From assembly GCF_014596565.1 (NCBI RefSeq), contig NZ_NOIN01000001.1:806001-870000 (forward strand): a DNA stretch of 64,000 bases, written 5' to 3'. The notes under the pieces were generated by a model. It ran no database searches. It had not been told where the DNA came from and saw nothing but the letters and a program-made list of their open reading frames with translations. The position numbers and the translations under genes were made by a program. Source of the stretch: Pseudomonas sp. PSB18 (lineage in GTDB: Bacteria; Pseudomonadota; Gammaproteobacteria; Pseudomonadales; Pseudomonadaceae). Below are positions 46,415 to 55,773 of this stretch, piece after piece. Positions within the stretch are counted from its first letter, which is position 1; the number at the start of each line of letters is the position of its first letter.

Positions 46415-47158
46415 TCAGCGCGCTCGCCACTCCCCCAAACGCCCCCGCAAACGGGCAGCGCACTGGCTGTGTAACTGACTGACCCGCGATTCACTGACCC
46501 CCAGGACTTCACCGATTTCCTTGAGGTTCAGCTCTTCGTCGTAGTACAGCGCCAAGACCAGTCGCTCACGCTCCGGCAAATTGGCAATCGCATCGGCCAG
46601 CGCACTCTGGAAACGCTCGTCCTCCAGATCACGCGCAGGCTCCATGTGAGTACTCGCTCCATCCTCGTGCAGCCCTTCATGATCGCCGTCCTGCAACAGG
46701 TCGTCGAAACTGAACAGACGGCTGCCCAAGGTATCGTTCAAAATCCCGTAATAATCATCGAGACTCAACTGGAGTTCGGCCGCAACCTCGTGATCTTTAG
46801 CGTCTCGTCCGGTTTTCGCTTCAATAGCGCGAATGGCGTCACTGACCATGCGGGTATTACGGTGCACCGAACGGGGTGCCCAGTCGCCCTTGCGGACTTC
46901 GTCGAGCATCGCGCCGCGAATGCGGATACCGGCGTACGTCTCGAAACTGGCGCCCTTGCTCGCGTCGTATTTGTTCGCCACTTCGAGCAGGCCGATCATG
47001 CCCGCCTGGATCAGGTCTTCGACCTGGACGCTGGCCGGCAACCGCGCCAGCAAGTGATAGGCGATGCGCTTGACCAGGGGCGCGTAACGCTCGATCAACT
47101 CGTATTGGGCGTCCCGTGCCGATTTTTTGTAGAGGTGGTTGTAACCGCTGGCTGTCAT
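46415..47158 (-). CDS. fliA: Flagellar sigma factor FliA (sigma-28)
   Basis: A 247-residue sigma-28. Region 2 includes QVEDLIQAGMIGLLEVANKYD and SFETYAGIRIRGAMLDEVRKGDW; region 4 includes ERERLVLALYYDEELNLKEIGEVLGVSESRVSQLH, the DNA-binding helix-turn-helix. It reads late flagellar and chemotaxis promoters once released from FlgM. ATG 47158 overlaps the fleN stop (ATGA), so fleN and fliA are translationally coupled. Confidence 0.95.
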   Translation of the reverse strand: MTASGYNHLYKKSARDAQYELIERYAPLVKRIAYHLLARLPASVQVEDLIQAGMIGLLEVANKYDASKGASFETYAGIRIRGAMLDEVRKGDWAPRSVHRNTRMVSDAIRAIEAKTGRDAKDHEVAAELQLSLDDYYGILNDTLGSRLFSFDDLLQDGDHEGLHEDGASTHMEPARDLEDERFQSALADAIANLPERERLVLALYYDEELNLKEIGEVLGVSESRVSQLHSQCAARLRGRLGEWRAR

Positions 47159-47985
47159 AACACGGGCCCTGCTGTTTGTTGCACGAGACGCTCGACGAAA
47201 AACTCCAGATGCCCACGTGGGTTGGCCGGCAATGGCCAGGTATCGACCTTCTGGGCGATCGCCTTGAATGCCAGCGCGCATTTGGAACGGGGAAAAGCTT
47301 CATAGACGGCACGTTGTTTCTGGACGGCCTTGCGAACGCTCTCGTCGTACGGCACGGCACCGACATACTGCAGGGCAACGTCCAGGAAGCGATCGGTGAC
47401 CTTGGTCAACTTGGCGAACAGGTTGCGCCCTTCCTGAGGGCTCTGGGCCATGTTTGCCAGGACGCGGAAGCGGTTCATGCCGTAGTCGCGGTTCAAGAGT
47501 TTGATCAGGGCATAGGCGTCGGTGATGGAGGTGGGCTCGTCGCAGACCACCAGCAGCACTTCCTGGGCGGCACGCACGAAACTGACGACCGAATCACCGA
47601 TACCCGCCGCCGTGTCGATCACCAGCACATCGAGGTTGTCACCGATGTCGCTGAATGCCTGGATGAGGCCGGCGTGCTGGGCCGGGGTCAGGTGAACCAT
47701 GCTCTGGGTGCCGGAAGCGGCCGGCACGATGCGGATCCCGCCCGGCCCCTGCAACAGCACGTCACGCAGTTCGCAGCGGCCTTCGATCACGTCCGCCAGC
47801 GTGCGTTTGGGTGTAAGCCCCAGCAGCACGTCCACGTTCGCCAGGCCCAGGTCGGCGTCCAGCAGCATGACCCGTCGGCCAAGCTCTGCCAGAGCCAGGG
47901 ACAAGTTCACTGACACGTTAGTCTTGCCGACGCCACCTTTGCCGCCGGTCACCGCGATCACCTGTACGGGATGCATGCTGCCCAT
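47155..47985 (-). CDS. fleN: Flagellar number regulator FleN (FlhG)
   Basis: A 276-residue MinD-like ATPase. The deviant Walker A GGKGGVGKTN (about 14-23), LLDADLGLANVD and the DTAAGIGDSV switch are typical. In Pseudomonas it binds FleQ and limits flagellar number. It has no long C-terminal membrane helix here; the final segment (about 245-276) may hold a short amphipathic tail. It lies between flhF and fliA. Confidence 0.94.
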   Translation of the reverse strand: MGSMHPVQVIAVTGGKGGVGKTNVSVNLSLALAELGRRVMLLDADLGLANVDVLLGLTPKRTLADVIEGRCELRDVLLQGPGGIRIVPAASGTQSMVHLTPAQHAGLIQAFSDIGDNLDVLVIDTAAGIGDSVVSFVRAAQEVLLVVCDEPTSITDAYALIKLLNRDYGMNRFRVLANMAQSPQEGRNLFAKLTKVTDRFLDVALQYVGAVPYDESVRKAVQKQRAVYEAFPRSKCALAFKAIAQKVDTWPLPANPRGHLEFFVERLVQQTAGPVL

Positions 47986-48100
47986 GTTCGTTCTTTACCT
48001 GTCTTACTTAGACGGAGGCCACATTACTGGCTGCGCGTTCACATACGGAACATTGCCTGGCAGACCATCGATGTAGGTACAAAAAATATTCATGATTACC

Positions 48101-49450
48101 TCAGCCAACCTGCTTGGTCGGGCTGTGGTAGATATCAGCGAACATATCAGCCATGGCTTCTTCGCTGGGTTCGTCCTGCATTTGCACACTCACGGCACGG
48201 CTGACCAGTTGGTGGCGACGCGGCAGATGCAAATCATCCGGGATCCGCGGCCCATCGGTCAGGTACGCCACCGGCAGATCGTGACCGATCGCCAGGCTCA
48301 AGACCTCGCCCAGGCTTGCCGTTTCGTCCAGCTTGGTCAGGATGCAACCGGCCAATCCGCAGCGTTTGTAGCTGTGGTAGGCGGCGGTTAGAACCTGTTT
48401 CTGGCTGGTGGTTGCCAACACGAGATAATTTTTTGACCTGATGCCACGCCCGGCCAGGCTTTCAAGCTGCATGCGCAGGGCCGGATCGCTGGCTTGCAGG
48501 CCTGCGGTATCGATCAGCACGACGCGCTTGCGCAACAACGGTTCCAGCGCCTGAGCCAGGGATTGCCCCGGATCCACATGGGTCACCGACACGTTGAGAA
48601 TCCGGCCCAGGGTCTTGAGTTGCTCCTGGGCGCCGATACGGAAGCTGTCCATGCTGACCAGGGCAATGCTCTGGGCACCGTACTTGAGTACATAGCGGGC
48701 GGCGAGCTTGGCCAGGGTGGTGGTCTTGCCCATGCCGGCCGGGCCGACCATGGCAATCACCCCGCCCTCTTCCAGCGGCTCGACTTCAGGCGTGGCGATC
48801 ATCCGCGCCAGATGTGCCAGCAACATGCGCCAGGCCTGGCGAGGCTCGTGGATATCGTTGATCAGCGCCAACAGGTCGCGTGCCAGCGGGCCGGACAGGC
48901 CGATGCGTTGCAGACGGCGCCAGAGGTTGGCCTGGGCCGGACGACTGCCTTGCAGTTGGTTCCAGGCCAGGGAGCCGAGCTGGACTTCCATCAGTTCGCG
49001 CAGGCTGTTGAGTTCGAAACGCATCGAGTCCAGCGCACGTGGGTCGATACCAGGAGCCGGCGCGGCAGGCGCCGGTGCCGGACGACGCGGCTCTACCGGG
49101 GTCGGCTCGATCAGCGGTTCGGCAGCGGTCAGCGGCAGGCCTGCGGTCAACGGCTGGCCGGCAAACAATTGACGATTGGTGCCCGCGACGGCCTCGCCTT
49201 CGCTGCTGCGCAGGCTCAATTCGGCCTGGGCGCTGGCGATGCGCGATTGGGTCTTGCGCAGCTCATCCTCAAGTTCCATGTTCGGAACCCGCGGGGCCAG
49301 CGCAGACAGTTTGTAGTCCAGGGCCGCCGTCAGCTCGACACCACCGGCGATCCGGCGGTTGCCGATGATGGCTGCTTCGGCGCCCAGCTCGTCACGAACC
49401 AGTTTCATGGCCTGACGCATATCGGCGGCGAAAAAACGCTTCACTTGCAT
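48101..49450 (-). CDS. flhF: SRP-like GTPase FlhF (polar flagellar placement)
   Basis: A 449-residue protein with an N-terminal B domain, a Pro/Ala-rich linker (about 115-135), and a SRP-type NG GTPase domain. The P-loop GPAGMGKTT lies at 236-244, the DTAGLQASD motif near 320 and TKLDETASLGE near 400. It recruits early flagellar proteins to the pole and works against FleN. It lies directly after flhA (11 nt gap), and a 115-nt gap separates it from fleN. Confidence 0.94.
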   Translation of the reverse strand: MQVKRFFAADMRQAMKLVRDELGAEAAIIGNRRIAGGVELTAALDYKLSALAPRVPNMELEDELRKTQSRIASAQAELSLRSSEGEAVAGTNRQLFAGQPLTAGLPLTAAEPLIEPTPVEPRRPAPAPAAPAPGIDPRALDSMRFELNSLRELMEVQLGSLAWNQLQGSRPAQANLWRRLQRIGLSGPLARDLLALINDIHEPRQAWRMLLAHLARMIATPEVEPLEEGGVIAMVGPAGMGKTTTLAKLAARYVLKYGAQSIALVSMDSFRIGAQEQLKTLGRILNVSVTHVDPGQSLAQALEPLLRKRVVLIDTAGLQASDPALRMQLESLAGRGIRSKNYLVLATTSQKQVLTAAYHSYKRCGLAGCILTKLDETASLGEVLSLAIGHDLPVAYLTDGPRIPDDLHLPRRHQLVSRAVSVQMQDEPSEEAMADMFADIYHSPTKQVG

Positions 49451-49461
49451 AACCCACTACC

Positions 49462-51591
49462 TCAGCCGTTGGGCCCTACTGTCGCAACAATGGTCACTTG
49501 CTTGTTGTCCGGTATTTCCTGGTACGCCAGCACATGCAGCCCCGGGACCGCGAGGCGACCGAATCGCGAAAGCATCGCACGAATCGGACCCGCCACCAGC
49601 AGGATCACCGGTTGGCCTTGCATCTCTTGCCGCTGGGCTGCCTCGATCAACGAACGTTGCAGCTTCTCGGCCATGCTCGGCTCCAGCAGAACACCCTCTT
49701 CCGAGCCTTGTCCTGCCTTCTGAAGACTATTGAGCAATATCTGTTCCAACCTTGGCTCCAGCGTGATCACAGGCAGCTCCGACTCAGTGCCTACAATGCT
49801 TTGGACGATTGCACGGGATACGCCGACCCGCACCGCGGCCACCATGGCGGCGGTATCTTGACTCTTGGAAGCGTTGTTGGCGATGGCTTCGGCAATACTG
49901 CGGATGTCGCGTACCGGCACCTGTTCGGCCAGCAGCGCCTGCAAAATCTTGAGCAACTGCGACAACGAAACCACACCCGGCACCAGCTCCTCGGCCAGTT
50001 TCGGTGAGCCTTTGGCCAGCACCTGCAGCAATTGCTGGACTTCTTCGTGGCCGATCAACTCGCTGGAGTGCTTGTACAAAATCTGGTTCAAATGCGTCGC
50101 AACCACCGTACTGGCGTCCACCACGGTGTAACCGAGGGACTGGGCCTGGGCCCGCTGACTGATTTCAATCCACACCGCTTCCAGGCCAAAAGCTGGATCC
50201 TTGGCGGTAATGCCATTGAGCGAACCATAGACCTGACCCGGGTTGATCGCCAGTTCGCGGTCCGGGTAGATCTCGGCTTCGGCCAGGATCACCCCCATCA
50301 GCGTCAGGCGATAGGCGCTGGGCGCCAGATCGAGGTTGTCGCGGATATGCACGGTGGGCATCAGGAAGCCCAGATCCTGGGACAGCTTCTTGCGCACGCC
50401 CTTGATCCGCGCCAACAGTTGGCCACCCTGGTTGCGATCCACCAACGGAATCAGGCGATAGCCGACTTCCAGGCCGATCATGTCGATAGGGGTCACGTCG
50501 TCCCAGCCCAGCTCCTTGGTCTCCAGGGCACGGGCCGGCGATGGCAGCAGTTCCTGCTGACGCTTGACCTCTTGCAATGCCTGGACTTTCTGCGCGTTCT
50601 GCTTCTTCCAGAACAGATAGGCGCCGCCTGCCGCCAAGGCGGCCATGCTCAGGAAGGAAATGTGCGGCATACCCGGAACCAGGCCCATCACGGCCATCAG
50701 ACCGGCGGCTACGGCCAGAGCCTTGGGCGAGGCGAACATCTGCCGGCCGATCTGCTTGCCCATGTCTTCGGAGCCCGAAGCACGGGTCACCATGATCGCC
50801 GCGGCTGTGGATAACAACAGTGATGGCAATTGCGCCACCAAACCGTCACCGATGGTCAGCAAGGCGTAAACCTTGCCTGCGTCACCGAAACTCATCTGAT
50901 GCTGGAGGATACCGACGGCCATGCCACCGATCAGGTTGATGAACAGGATCAGCAGGCCGGCGATGGCGTCACCCCGCACGAACTTGCTCGCACCGTCCAT
51001 GGAGCCGTAGAACTCGGCCTCCTGGGCCACCTCCAGACGACGGAGCTTGGCCTGGCTCTGATCGATCAGGCCGGCGTTGAGGTCGGCGTCGATTGCCATT
51101 TGCTTACCAGGCATGGCGTCGAGGGTGAAACGCGCGCTCACCTCGGAAATACGCCCGGCACCCTTGGTGACCACCACGAAGTTGATGATCATCAGAATGG
51201 CGAAGACCACGATACCGACCACGTAGTTACCGCCGATCACCACCTCACCGAAGGCCTGGATCACCTTACCGGCGGCGGCATGGCCTTCCTGGCCGTGGAG
51301 CATGACCACGCGAGTGGACGCCACGTTCAGCGCCAGGCGCAGGAGCGTAGCCACCAGCAGAATGGTCGGGAACACGGCGAAATCCAGCGGGCGCAGGGCA
51401 TACACGCATACCAGCAGCACCACGATCGACAAGGCGATGTTGAACGTGAAGAACACGTCCAGCAGGAACGGCGGCACCGGCAGCATCATCATGGCGAGCA
51501 TGACCAGCAGCAACAGCGGCACGCCCAGATTGCCCCGGCTGAGGTCTACGACGTTGCTGCGCGCGGTGCTGAGTAACTGAGAGCGATCCAC
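49462..51591 (-). CDS. flhA: Flagellar export gate protein FlhA
   Basis: A 709-residue export-gate subunit. Eight membrane helices lie in the N-terminal half (about 25-330), including the FHIPEP-like region (LRLALNVASTRVVMLHG and RISEVSARFTLDAMPGKQMAIDADLNAG). The C-terminal cytoplasmic half (about 360-709) docks chaperone-substrate complexes. Start GTG 51591 (VDRSQLLSTARS) gives the family's usual N-terminus. It is the first gene after a sigma-54-type promoter at 51652-51669, and its upstream gap holds a REP doublet. Confidence 0.94.
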   Translation of the reverse strand: MDRSQLLSTARSNVVDLSRGNLGVPLLLLVMLAMMMLPVPPFLLDVFFTFNIALSIVVLLVCVYALRPLDFAVFPTILLVATLLRLALNVASTRVVMLHGQEGHAAAGKVIQAFGEVVIGGNYVVGIVVFAILMIINFVVVTKGAGRISEVSARFTLDAMPGKQMAIDADLNAGLIDQSQAKLRRLEVAQEAEFYGSMDGASKFVRGDAIAGLLILFINLIGGMAVGILQHQMSFGDAGKVYALLTIGDGLVAQLPSLLLSTAAAIMVTRASGSEDMGKQIGRQMFASPKALAVAAGLMAVMGLVPGMPHISFLSMAALAAGGAYLFWKKQNAQKVQALQEVKRQQELLPSPARALETKELGWDDVTPIDMIGLEVGYRLIPLVDRNQGGQLLARIKGVRKKLSQDLGFLMPTVHIRDNLDLAPSAYRLTLMGVILAEAEIYPDRELAINPGQVYGSLNGITAKDPAFGLEAVWIEISQRAQAQSLGYTVVDASTVVATHLNQILYKHSSELIGHEEVQQLLQVLAKGSPKLAEELVPGVVSLSQLLKILQALLAEQVPVRDIRSIAEAIANNASKSQDTAAMVAAVRVGVSRAIVQSIVGTESELPVITLEPRLEQILLNSLQKAGQGSEEGVLLEPSMAEKLQRSLIEAAQRQEMQGQPVILLVAGPIRAMLSRFGRLAVPGLHVLAYQEIPDNKQVTIVATVGPNG

Positions 51592-51651
51592 CAAAATTCC
51601 CCGTTCCTGTGAAGCAAACTTTTGACGCCCGAAACAGGCGCAGACGGGGTA

Positions 51652-51669
51652 TTGCAAGAAGCCTTCCAA
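51652..51669 (-). promoter_or_regulatory. Sigma-54-type promoter of flhA
   Basis: On the minus strand TGGAAGGCTTCTTGCA shows GG, 10 nt, then GC, with TTGC at -12 as in sigma-54 sites; it lies about 61-78 nt before the flhA GTG. flhA is a known FleQ/sigma-54 (class II) target in Pseudomonas. Confidence 0.75.
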
Positions 51670-51717
51670 CTTTTGCCAGACCTTGAAATACAAGCCTCGG
51701 AGCCAGAAAGAAGAACC

Positions 51718-51806
51718 TGTGGGAGCGAGCCTGCTCGCGATGGCGCTGGTTCAGCGATGAAGGGATTGACTGGAAGGCCGCTATCGCGAGCAGGCTCGCT
51801 CCCACA
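51718..51806. repeat. REP doublet (REPIN-like) between flhB and the flhA promoter
   Basis: Two inverted copies of GGGAGCGAGCCTGCTCGCG (51718-51741 and 51783-51806) lie just after the flhB stop and before the flhA sigma-54 site, so they separate the two transcription units. Confidence 0.9.
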
Positions 51807-51835
51807 GATTGGTCATCAGCAGTACCTGGCGCAGC

Positions 51836-52975
51836 CTATTCAGGATCGCGGCGCAGATCCGGCGGGATCGGCAGGTCCTTGAGCGGATCGGGGCGCTTGC
51901 CCTTGCCAGCGCGGTGCTGGCGGATCTGATAAACGTAGGCCAGTACCTGTGCCACCGCCAGGTACAGCCCGCCAGGAATTTCCTGGTCGAGCTCGGTGGA
52001 GTAATAGATCGATCGCGCCAGGGCCGGCGACTCCAGTAGCATCACTTCATTGGCCACGGCAATCTCACGGATCTTCAGCGCCAGGAAATCGCTGCCCTTG
52101 GCCAGCAACACCGGAGCGTTGCCTTTGTCCGGGTCGTACTTGAGCGCCACGGCGTAGTGGGTCGGGTTGGTGATGACCACGTCGGCCGTCGGGATCGCCG
52201 CCATCATCCGCCGCTGAGACACCTCATGTTGCAACTGGCGAATCCGCTGCTTGACCTCCGGCTTGCCCTCCGCCTCCTTGTACTCGTCGCGAACCTCCTG
52301 CTTGGTCATCATCAGCTTCTGCTTGCTCTGATACAGCTGGATCGGCACATCGATGGCTGCAATCAGAATCAGTCCGCAAGCCATCCACAAGGTGCTCCAG
52401 CCCACCAGTTGCACGCTGTGCATGATGGCCTGCTCCAACGGTTCATGGGCGATGCGCAGCACGTCGTCGATGTCCGAATACAACACCGCCAAAGCCACGG
52501 ACAGGACCAGCAGGAATTTCCCGAAAGCCTTGAGCAGCTCCATCAGGGCCGAAGGGGAAAACATGCGCTTGAGGCCCGCCAACGGATTCATCCGACTGAA
52601 CTTGGGAGCCAGGCTACCCGCCGCGAACAACCATCCCCCCAGGGAAATCGGGCCGAGGAAAGCCGCCAGGAGCAAAAAGATCAGGATCGGCTGCACCGCC
52701 ACAATCGCGATCTTGCCCGAGTGCAACAAGTATTGCGCCATGGCCCCCGGACTGAGCAGCACTTCACGAGGCAGGGAGAAATTCAGGCGCATGATTTCCA
52801 GCAGGTCCAGGGCCAATCCACCGCCATAGATCAGCAGCCCGCCAGCACCCGCCAGCATCACCACGAGGGTATTGAGCTCCTTGGAGCGCGCGATCTCGCC
52901 CTTCTCCCGGGACTCGCGCCTGCGCTTGTCCGTGGGGTCTTCTGTCTTGTCCTGGCCACTCTCGCTCTCGGCCAT
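51836..52975 (-). CDS. flhB: Flagellar export gate/switch protein FlhB
   Basis: A 379-residue export-switch protein. Four membrane helices lie within about 30-215, followed by a cytoplasmic domain with the autocleavage motif NPTH (270-273) in VVITNPTHYAVALKYD. The tail is short and basic. Cleavage allows the switch from hook to filament substrates, controlled by FliK. It overlaps or abuts fliR (3 nt gap). Compare the stand-alone FlhB-C protein at 36720-37049. Confidence 0.95.
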   Translation of the reverse strand: MAESESGQDKTEDPTDKRRRESREKGEIARSKELNTLVVMLAGAGGLLIYGGGLALDLLEIMRLNFSLPREVLLSPGAMAQYLLHSGKIAIVAVQPILIFLLLAAFLGPISLGGWLFAAGSLAPKFSRMNPLAGLKRMFSPSALMELLKAFGKFLLVLSVALAVLYSDIDDVLRIAHEPLEQAIMHSVQLVGWSTLWMACGLILIAAIDVPIQLYQSKQKLMMTKQEVRDEYKEAEGKPEVKQRIRQLQHEVSQRRMMAAIPTADVVITNPTHYAVALKYDPDKGNAPVLLAKGSDFLALKIREIAVANEVMLLESPALARSIYYSTELDQEIPGGLYLAVAQVLAYVYQIRQHRAGKGKRPDPLKDLPIPPDLRRDPE

Positions 52976-52978
52976 GGT

Positions 52979-53761
52979 TCAGCGCGCCTGTGCCATGTCG
53001 CGTAGCAGCTGCAAGGCCTGGGTAGCCAGCGGCTGATACTGATTGAGGATATCCCCCAGACTGACCCAGAAAATCACCATACCCAGCACAAGGGTCAGCG
53101 GAAAGCCGATGGAAAAAATGTTCAACTGCGGCGCCGCCCGGGTCATCACCCCAAAAGCGATGTTGACCACCAGCAAAGCCGTGATCGCAGGCAGCACCAA
53201 TACCATCGCCGCCCCCAGGACCCAGCCGAGCTTGCCGGCAACCTCCCAGAAATGATTGACCAACAGCGCACTGCCCACCGGCATCGTGGTGAAACTCTCG
53301 GTCAATACCTCGAACACCACCAGATGTCCGTTCATGGCGAGGAACAGCAACGTCACCAGCATCGTCAGAAATTGACCGATCACCGCCGTGTTCACACCGT
53401 TCGTGGGGTCGACCATGGAGGCAAAAGCCATGCCCATCTGAATCGAAATGATTTGCCCGGCCACCACGAACGCCTGGAAAAACAGTTGCAGCGAAAACCC
53501 CATCAAGGACCCGATGAGGATCTGTTCGGCCACTAGCATCAATGCACTGAGGTCCAGGGCATGAACCGGCGGCATCGGTGGCAACCCGGGTGCGATGACC
53601 ACCGTGATAGCCAGGGCGAAATACAGGCGTACGCGCCTCGGCACCAGGGTCGTACCAAATACCGGCATGCTCATCAACACGGCAGTGACACGAAACAGCG
53701 GCAAGACGAAAGCCGCTACCCAAGAGCCGATCTGGGTGTCCGTCAGCGCGAGCATCGACAT
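52979..53761 (-). CDS. fliR: Flagellar export gate protein FliR
   Basis: A 260-residue inner-membrane protein with about six helices, FliR/HrcT family: TLVPRRVRLYFALAITVV and QIGSWVAAFVLPLFR segments. Start ATG 53761 is preferred; TTG 53773 in frame overlaps the fliQ stop, and another ATG lies 6 nt downstream (53755). It forms the helical FliP-FliQ-FliR export pore. Confidence 0.92.
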   Translation of the reverse strand: MSMLALTDTQIGSWVAAFVLPLFRVTAVLMSMPVFGTTLVPRRVRLYFALAITVVIAPGLPPMPPVHALDLSALMLVAEQILIGSLMGFSLQLFFQAFVVAGQIISIQMGMAFASMVDPTNGVNTAVIGQFLTMLVTLLFLAMNGHLVVFEVLTESFTTMPVGSALLVNHFWEVAGKLGWVLGAAMVLVLPAITALLVVNIAFGVMTRAAPQLNIFSIGFPLTLVLGMVIFWVSLGDILNQYQPLATQALQLLRDMAQAR

Positions 53762-53765
53762 CGGG

Positions 53766-54035
53766 TCAGCCAATCAACTGCGGAATACTGCCGTACAGGC
53801 GCTGGATGTATTCCATGAAGGTCTGCACCAGCCAGGGCCCGGAGACGATCAGCGTCACCAGCATGACCAGCAGGCGTGGCAGGAAGCTCAGGGTTTGTTC
53901 GTTGATCTGGGTCGCGGCCTGGAACATTGCCACCAACAGGCCCACCAGCAGGCTGGGAATCACCAGGATGGCGACCATCACGGTCGTCAGCCAGAGCGCT
54001 TCGCGGAACAGGTCTACCGCTACTTCAGGAGTCAT
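53766..54035 (-). CDS. fliQ: Flagellar export gate protein FliQ
   Basis: An 89-residue protein with two membrane helices (about 15-38 and 52-75). It starts MTPEVAVDLFREALWLTT, typical of FliQ. It lies between fliP and fliR. Confidence 0.94.
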   Translation of the reverse strand: MTPEVAVDLFREALWLTTVMVAILVIPSLLVGLLVAMFQAATQINEQTLSFLPRLLVMLVTLIVSGPWLVQTFMEYIQRLYGSIPQLIG

Positions 54036-54056
54036 ATCGCCCTACCTGCAAATGGT

Positions 54057-54806
54057 CTAAACACCACCGAAACTGCCCGCCAGGGTGCCAATGATCAAGG
54101 CCCAGCCATCTACCAGGACGAACAGCATGATCTTGAACGGCAGGGAAATGATCAGCGGCGACAGCATCATCATACCCATCGCCATGAGCACGCTGGCGAC
54201 CACCAGGTCGATGATCAGGAACGGGATGAAAATCATGAAACCGATCTGGAACGCGGTTTTCAGTTCGGAGGTCACGAATGCCGGCACCAGGATGGTCAGC
54301 GGTGCCTGATCGGCACTGGGGATGTCGGTGCGCTTGGACAGGCGCATGAACAACTCCAGGTCGCTGCTGCGGGTCTGGGCCAGCATGAAGTCCTTGATCG
54401 GCACTTCAGCCTTGGCCACCGCGTCCTGGGCGGTGATCTTTTCCGCCAGGTAAGGTTGCAGCGCATCCTGGTTCACCCGGTCGAATACCGGGGCCATGAT
54501 AAACATGGTCAGGAACAGCGCCATGCCGGTGAGGATCTGGTTCGACGGCGTCTGCTGCAAACCCAGGGCCTGGCGCAGGATCGAAAAGACGATGATGATC
54601 CGGGTGAAGCTGGTCATCAGCATGACGAACGCCGGGATGAAACTCAGCGCGGTCATGATCAGCAGGATCTGCAGGCTGACCGAATATTCCTGGGCCCCTT
54701 GGGCATTGGTACCGAGGGTGATCGCCGGGATCGACAACGGGTCGGCGGCGAACACCAACGGCGCGGCCAGCATCAGGGCCAACGCCAACAGAATGCGCAA
54801 CGGCAT
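54057..54806 (-). CDS. fliP: Flagellar export gate protein FliP
   Basis: A 249-residue protein with an N-terminal signal sequence (about 1-20) and four membrane helices. Family segments are [29 protein letters not shown] and [20 protein letters not shown]. Its stop lies 21 nt before fliQ; the start shares one base with the fliO stop. Confidence 0.95.
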   Translation of the reverse strand: MPLRILLALALMLAAPLVFAADPLSIPAITLGTNAQGAQEYSVSLQILLIMTALSFIPAFVMLMTSFTRIIIVFSILRQALGLQQTPSNQILTGMALFLTMFIMAPVFDRVNQDALQPYLAEKITAQDAVAKAEVPIKDFMLAQTRSSDLELFMRLSKRTDIPSADQAPLTILVPAFVTSELKTAFQIGFMIFIPFLIIDLVVASVLMAMGMMMLSPLIISLPFKIMLFVLVDGWALIIGTLAGSFGGV

Positions 54807-55243
54807 TACTTCTTATCCTTCTGGTCTTTACCCAGCAGCTCCATGAGGCGCTGGGCAAATTCGGGGGTGGCCTGGTCGGTGGCAGGCACCTGCACCGGCT
54901 CCTTGAGGACATGCAGCGCGGTGATGGAACCTGGACTCAGGCCCAGCAGGATTTGCTCGCTGCCGACCTGCACCAGCACCAACCGGTCCCGCGGACCGAG
55001 TGCGCGGGAGCCAACGATATCAATGACCTGCCCCTTGCCGGTCGGCCCCGCCTGCTGCACGCGTCGCAGCAGCCAGGCCAGGAAGAAGATCAATCCCAGC
55101 ACCAGCAGCAGGCCGAGCATCAGTTGCGCCAGTTGTCCGGCCATGCCGCTACCGGCCGTCGACGCGGTGGCCACGGTGCTCGCGGGCTCGGCCGCCATGA
55201 CGCTCAATGGCAGCATCAGGGTGGTAGCGAAAAGACCTTTCAC
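54806..55243 (-). CDS. fliO: Flagellar assembly protein FliO
   Basis: A 145-residue protein with a cleavable or anchor signal (1-20), one membrane helix (about 38-60: [20 protein letters not shown]) and a cytoplasmic domain (RRVQQ to VLKEPV). It helps FliP assemble. The start codon is GTG, directly after the fliN stop. Confidence 0.92.
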   Translation of the reverse strand: MKGLFATTLMLPLSVMAAEPASTVATASTAGSGMAGQLAQLMLGLLLVLGLIFFLAWLLRRVQQAGPTGKGQVIDIVGSRALGPRDRLVLVQVGSEQILLGLSPGSITALHVLKEPVQVPATDQATPEFAQRLMELLGKDQKDKK

Positions 55244-55705
55244 TCAGCGCAGCTTCTTGATGCGTTCGCTCGGGCTGATCACGTCCGTCAGGCGAATGCC
55301 GAACTTCTCGTTGACCACCACCACTTCGCCATGGGCGATCAGGGTGCCGTTGACCAGCACGTCCAGCGGCTCACCCGCCAGGCGATCGAGCTCGATCACC
55401 GAACCCTGGTTGAGTTGCAGCAGGTTGCGGATGTTGATGTCGGTGCTCCCCACTTCCATGGAGATCGACACGGGGATGTCGAGAATCACATCCAGATTCG
55501 GCCCGTCCAGCGTCACCTGCTCGTTGCTTTTCGGCACGCTGCCAAACTCTTCCATTTGCAGGCGATTGGACGCATGAGCACCGGTGTCCGCGGCCAGCAA
55601 GGCGTCGATGTCGTCCTGTCCGGTTTCACCGGCTTCTTCCAGGGCGGCAGCCCATTCGTCAGCCAGCGACTGGTCGTCCTGGTTGTTCATATCATTAGCC
55701 ATCAT
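55244..55705 (-). CDS. fliN: Flagellar switch protein FliN
   Basis: A 153-residue C-ring protein. The SPOA domain (about 75-150: ISMEVGSTDINIRNLLQLNQGSVIEL) is canonical. The longer N-terminal part contains GQDDIDALLAADTG (30-42), resembling the FliM CheY-binding peptide. Start ATG 55705 follows GAGGACA; ATG 55702 and 55690 are also in frame. Confidence 0.94.
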   Translation of the reverse strand: MMANDMNNQDDQSLADEWAAALEEAGETGQDDIDALLAADTGAHASNRLQMEEFGSVPKSNEQVTLDGPNLDVILDIPVSISMEVGSTDINIRNLLQLNQGSVIELDRLAGEPLDVLVNGTLIAHGEVVVVNEKFGIRLTDVISPSERIKKLR

Positions 55706-55773
55706 TTGTCCTCGGCGGGCAAAAATCAGTTGAAAACGTAAATTCAGCTACAAACTAAAGCGTTCGACCTTGC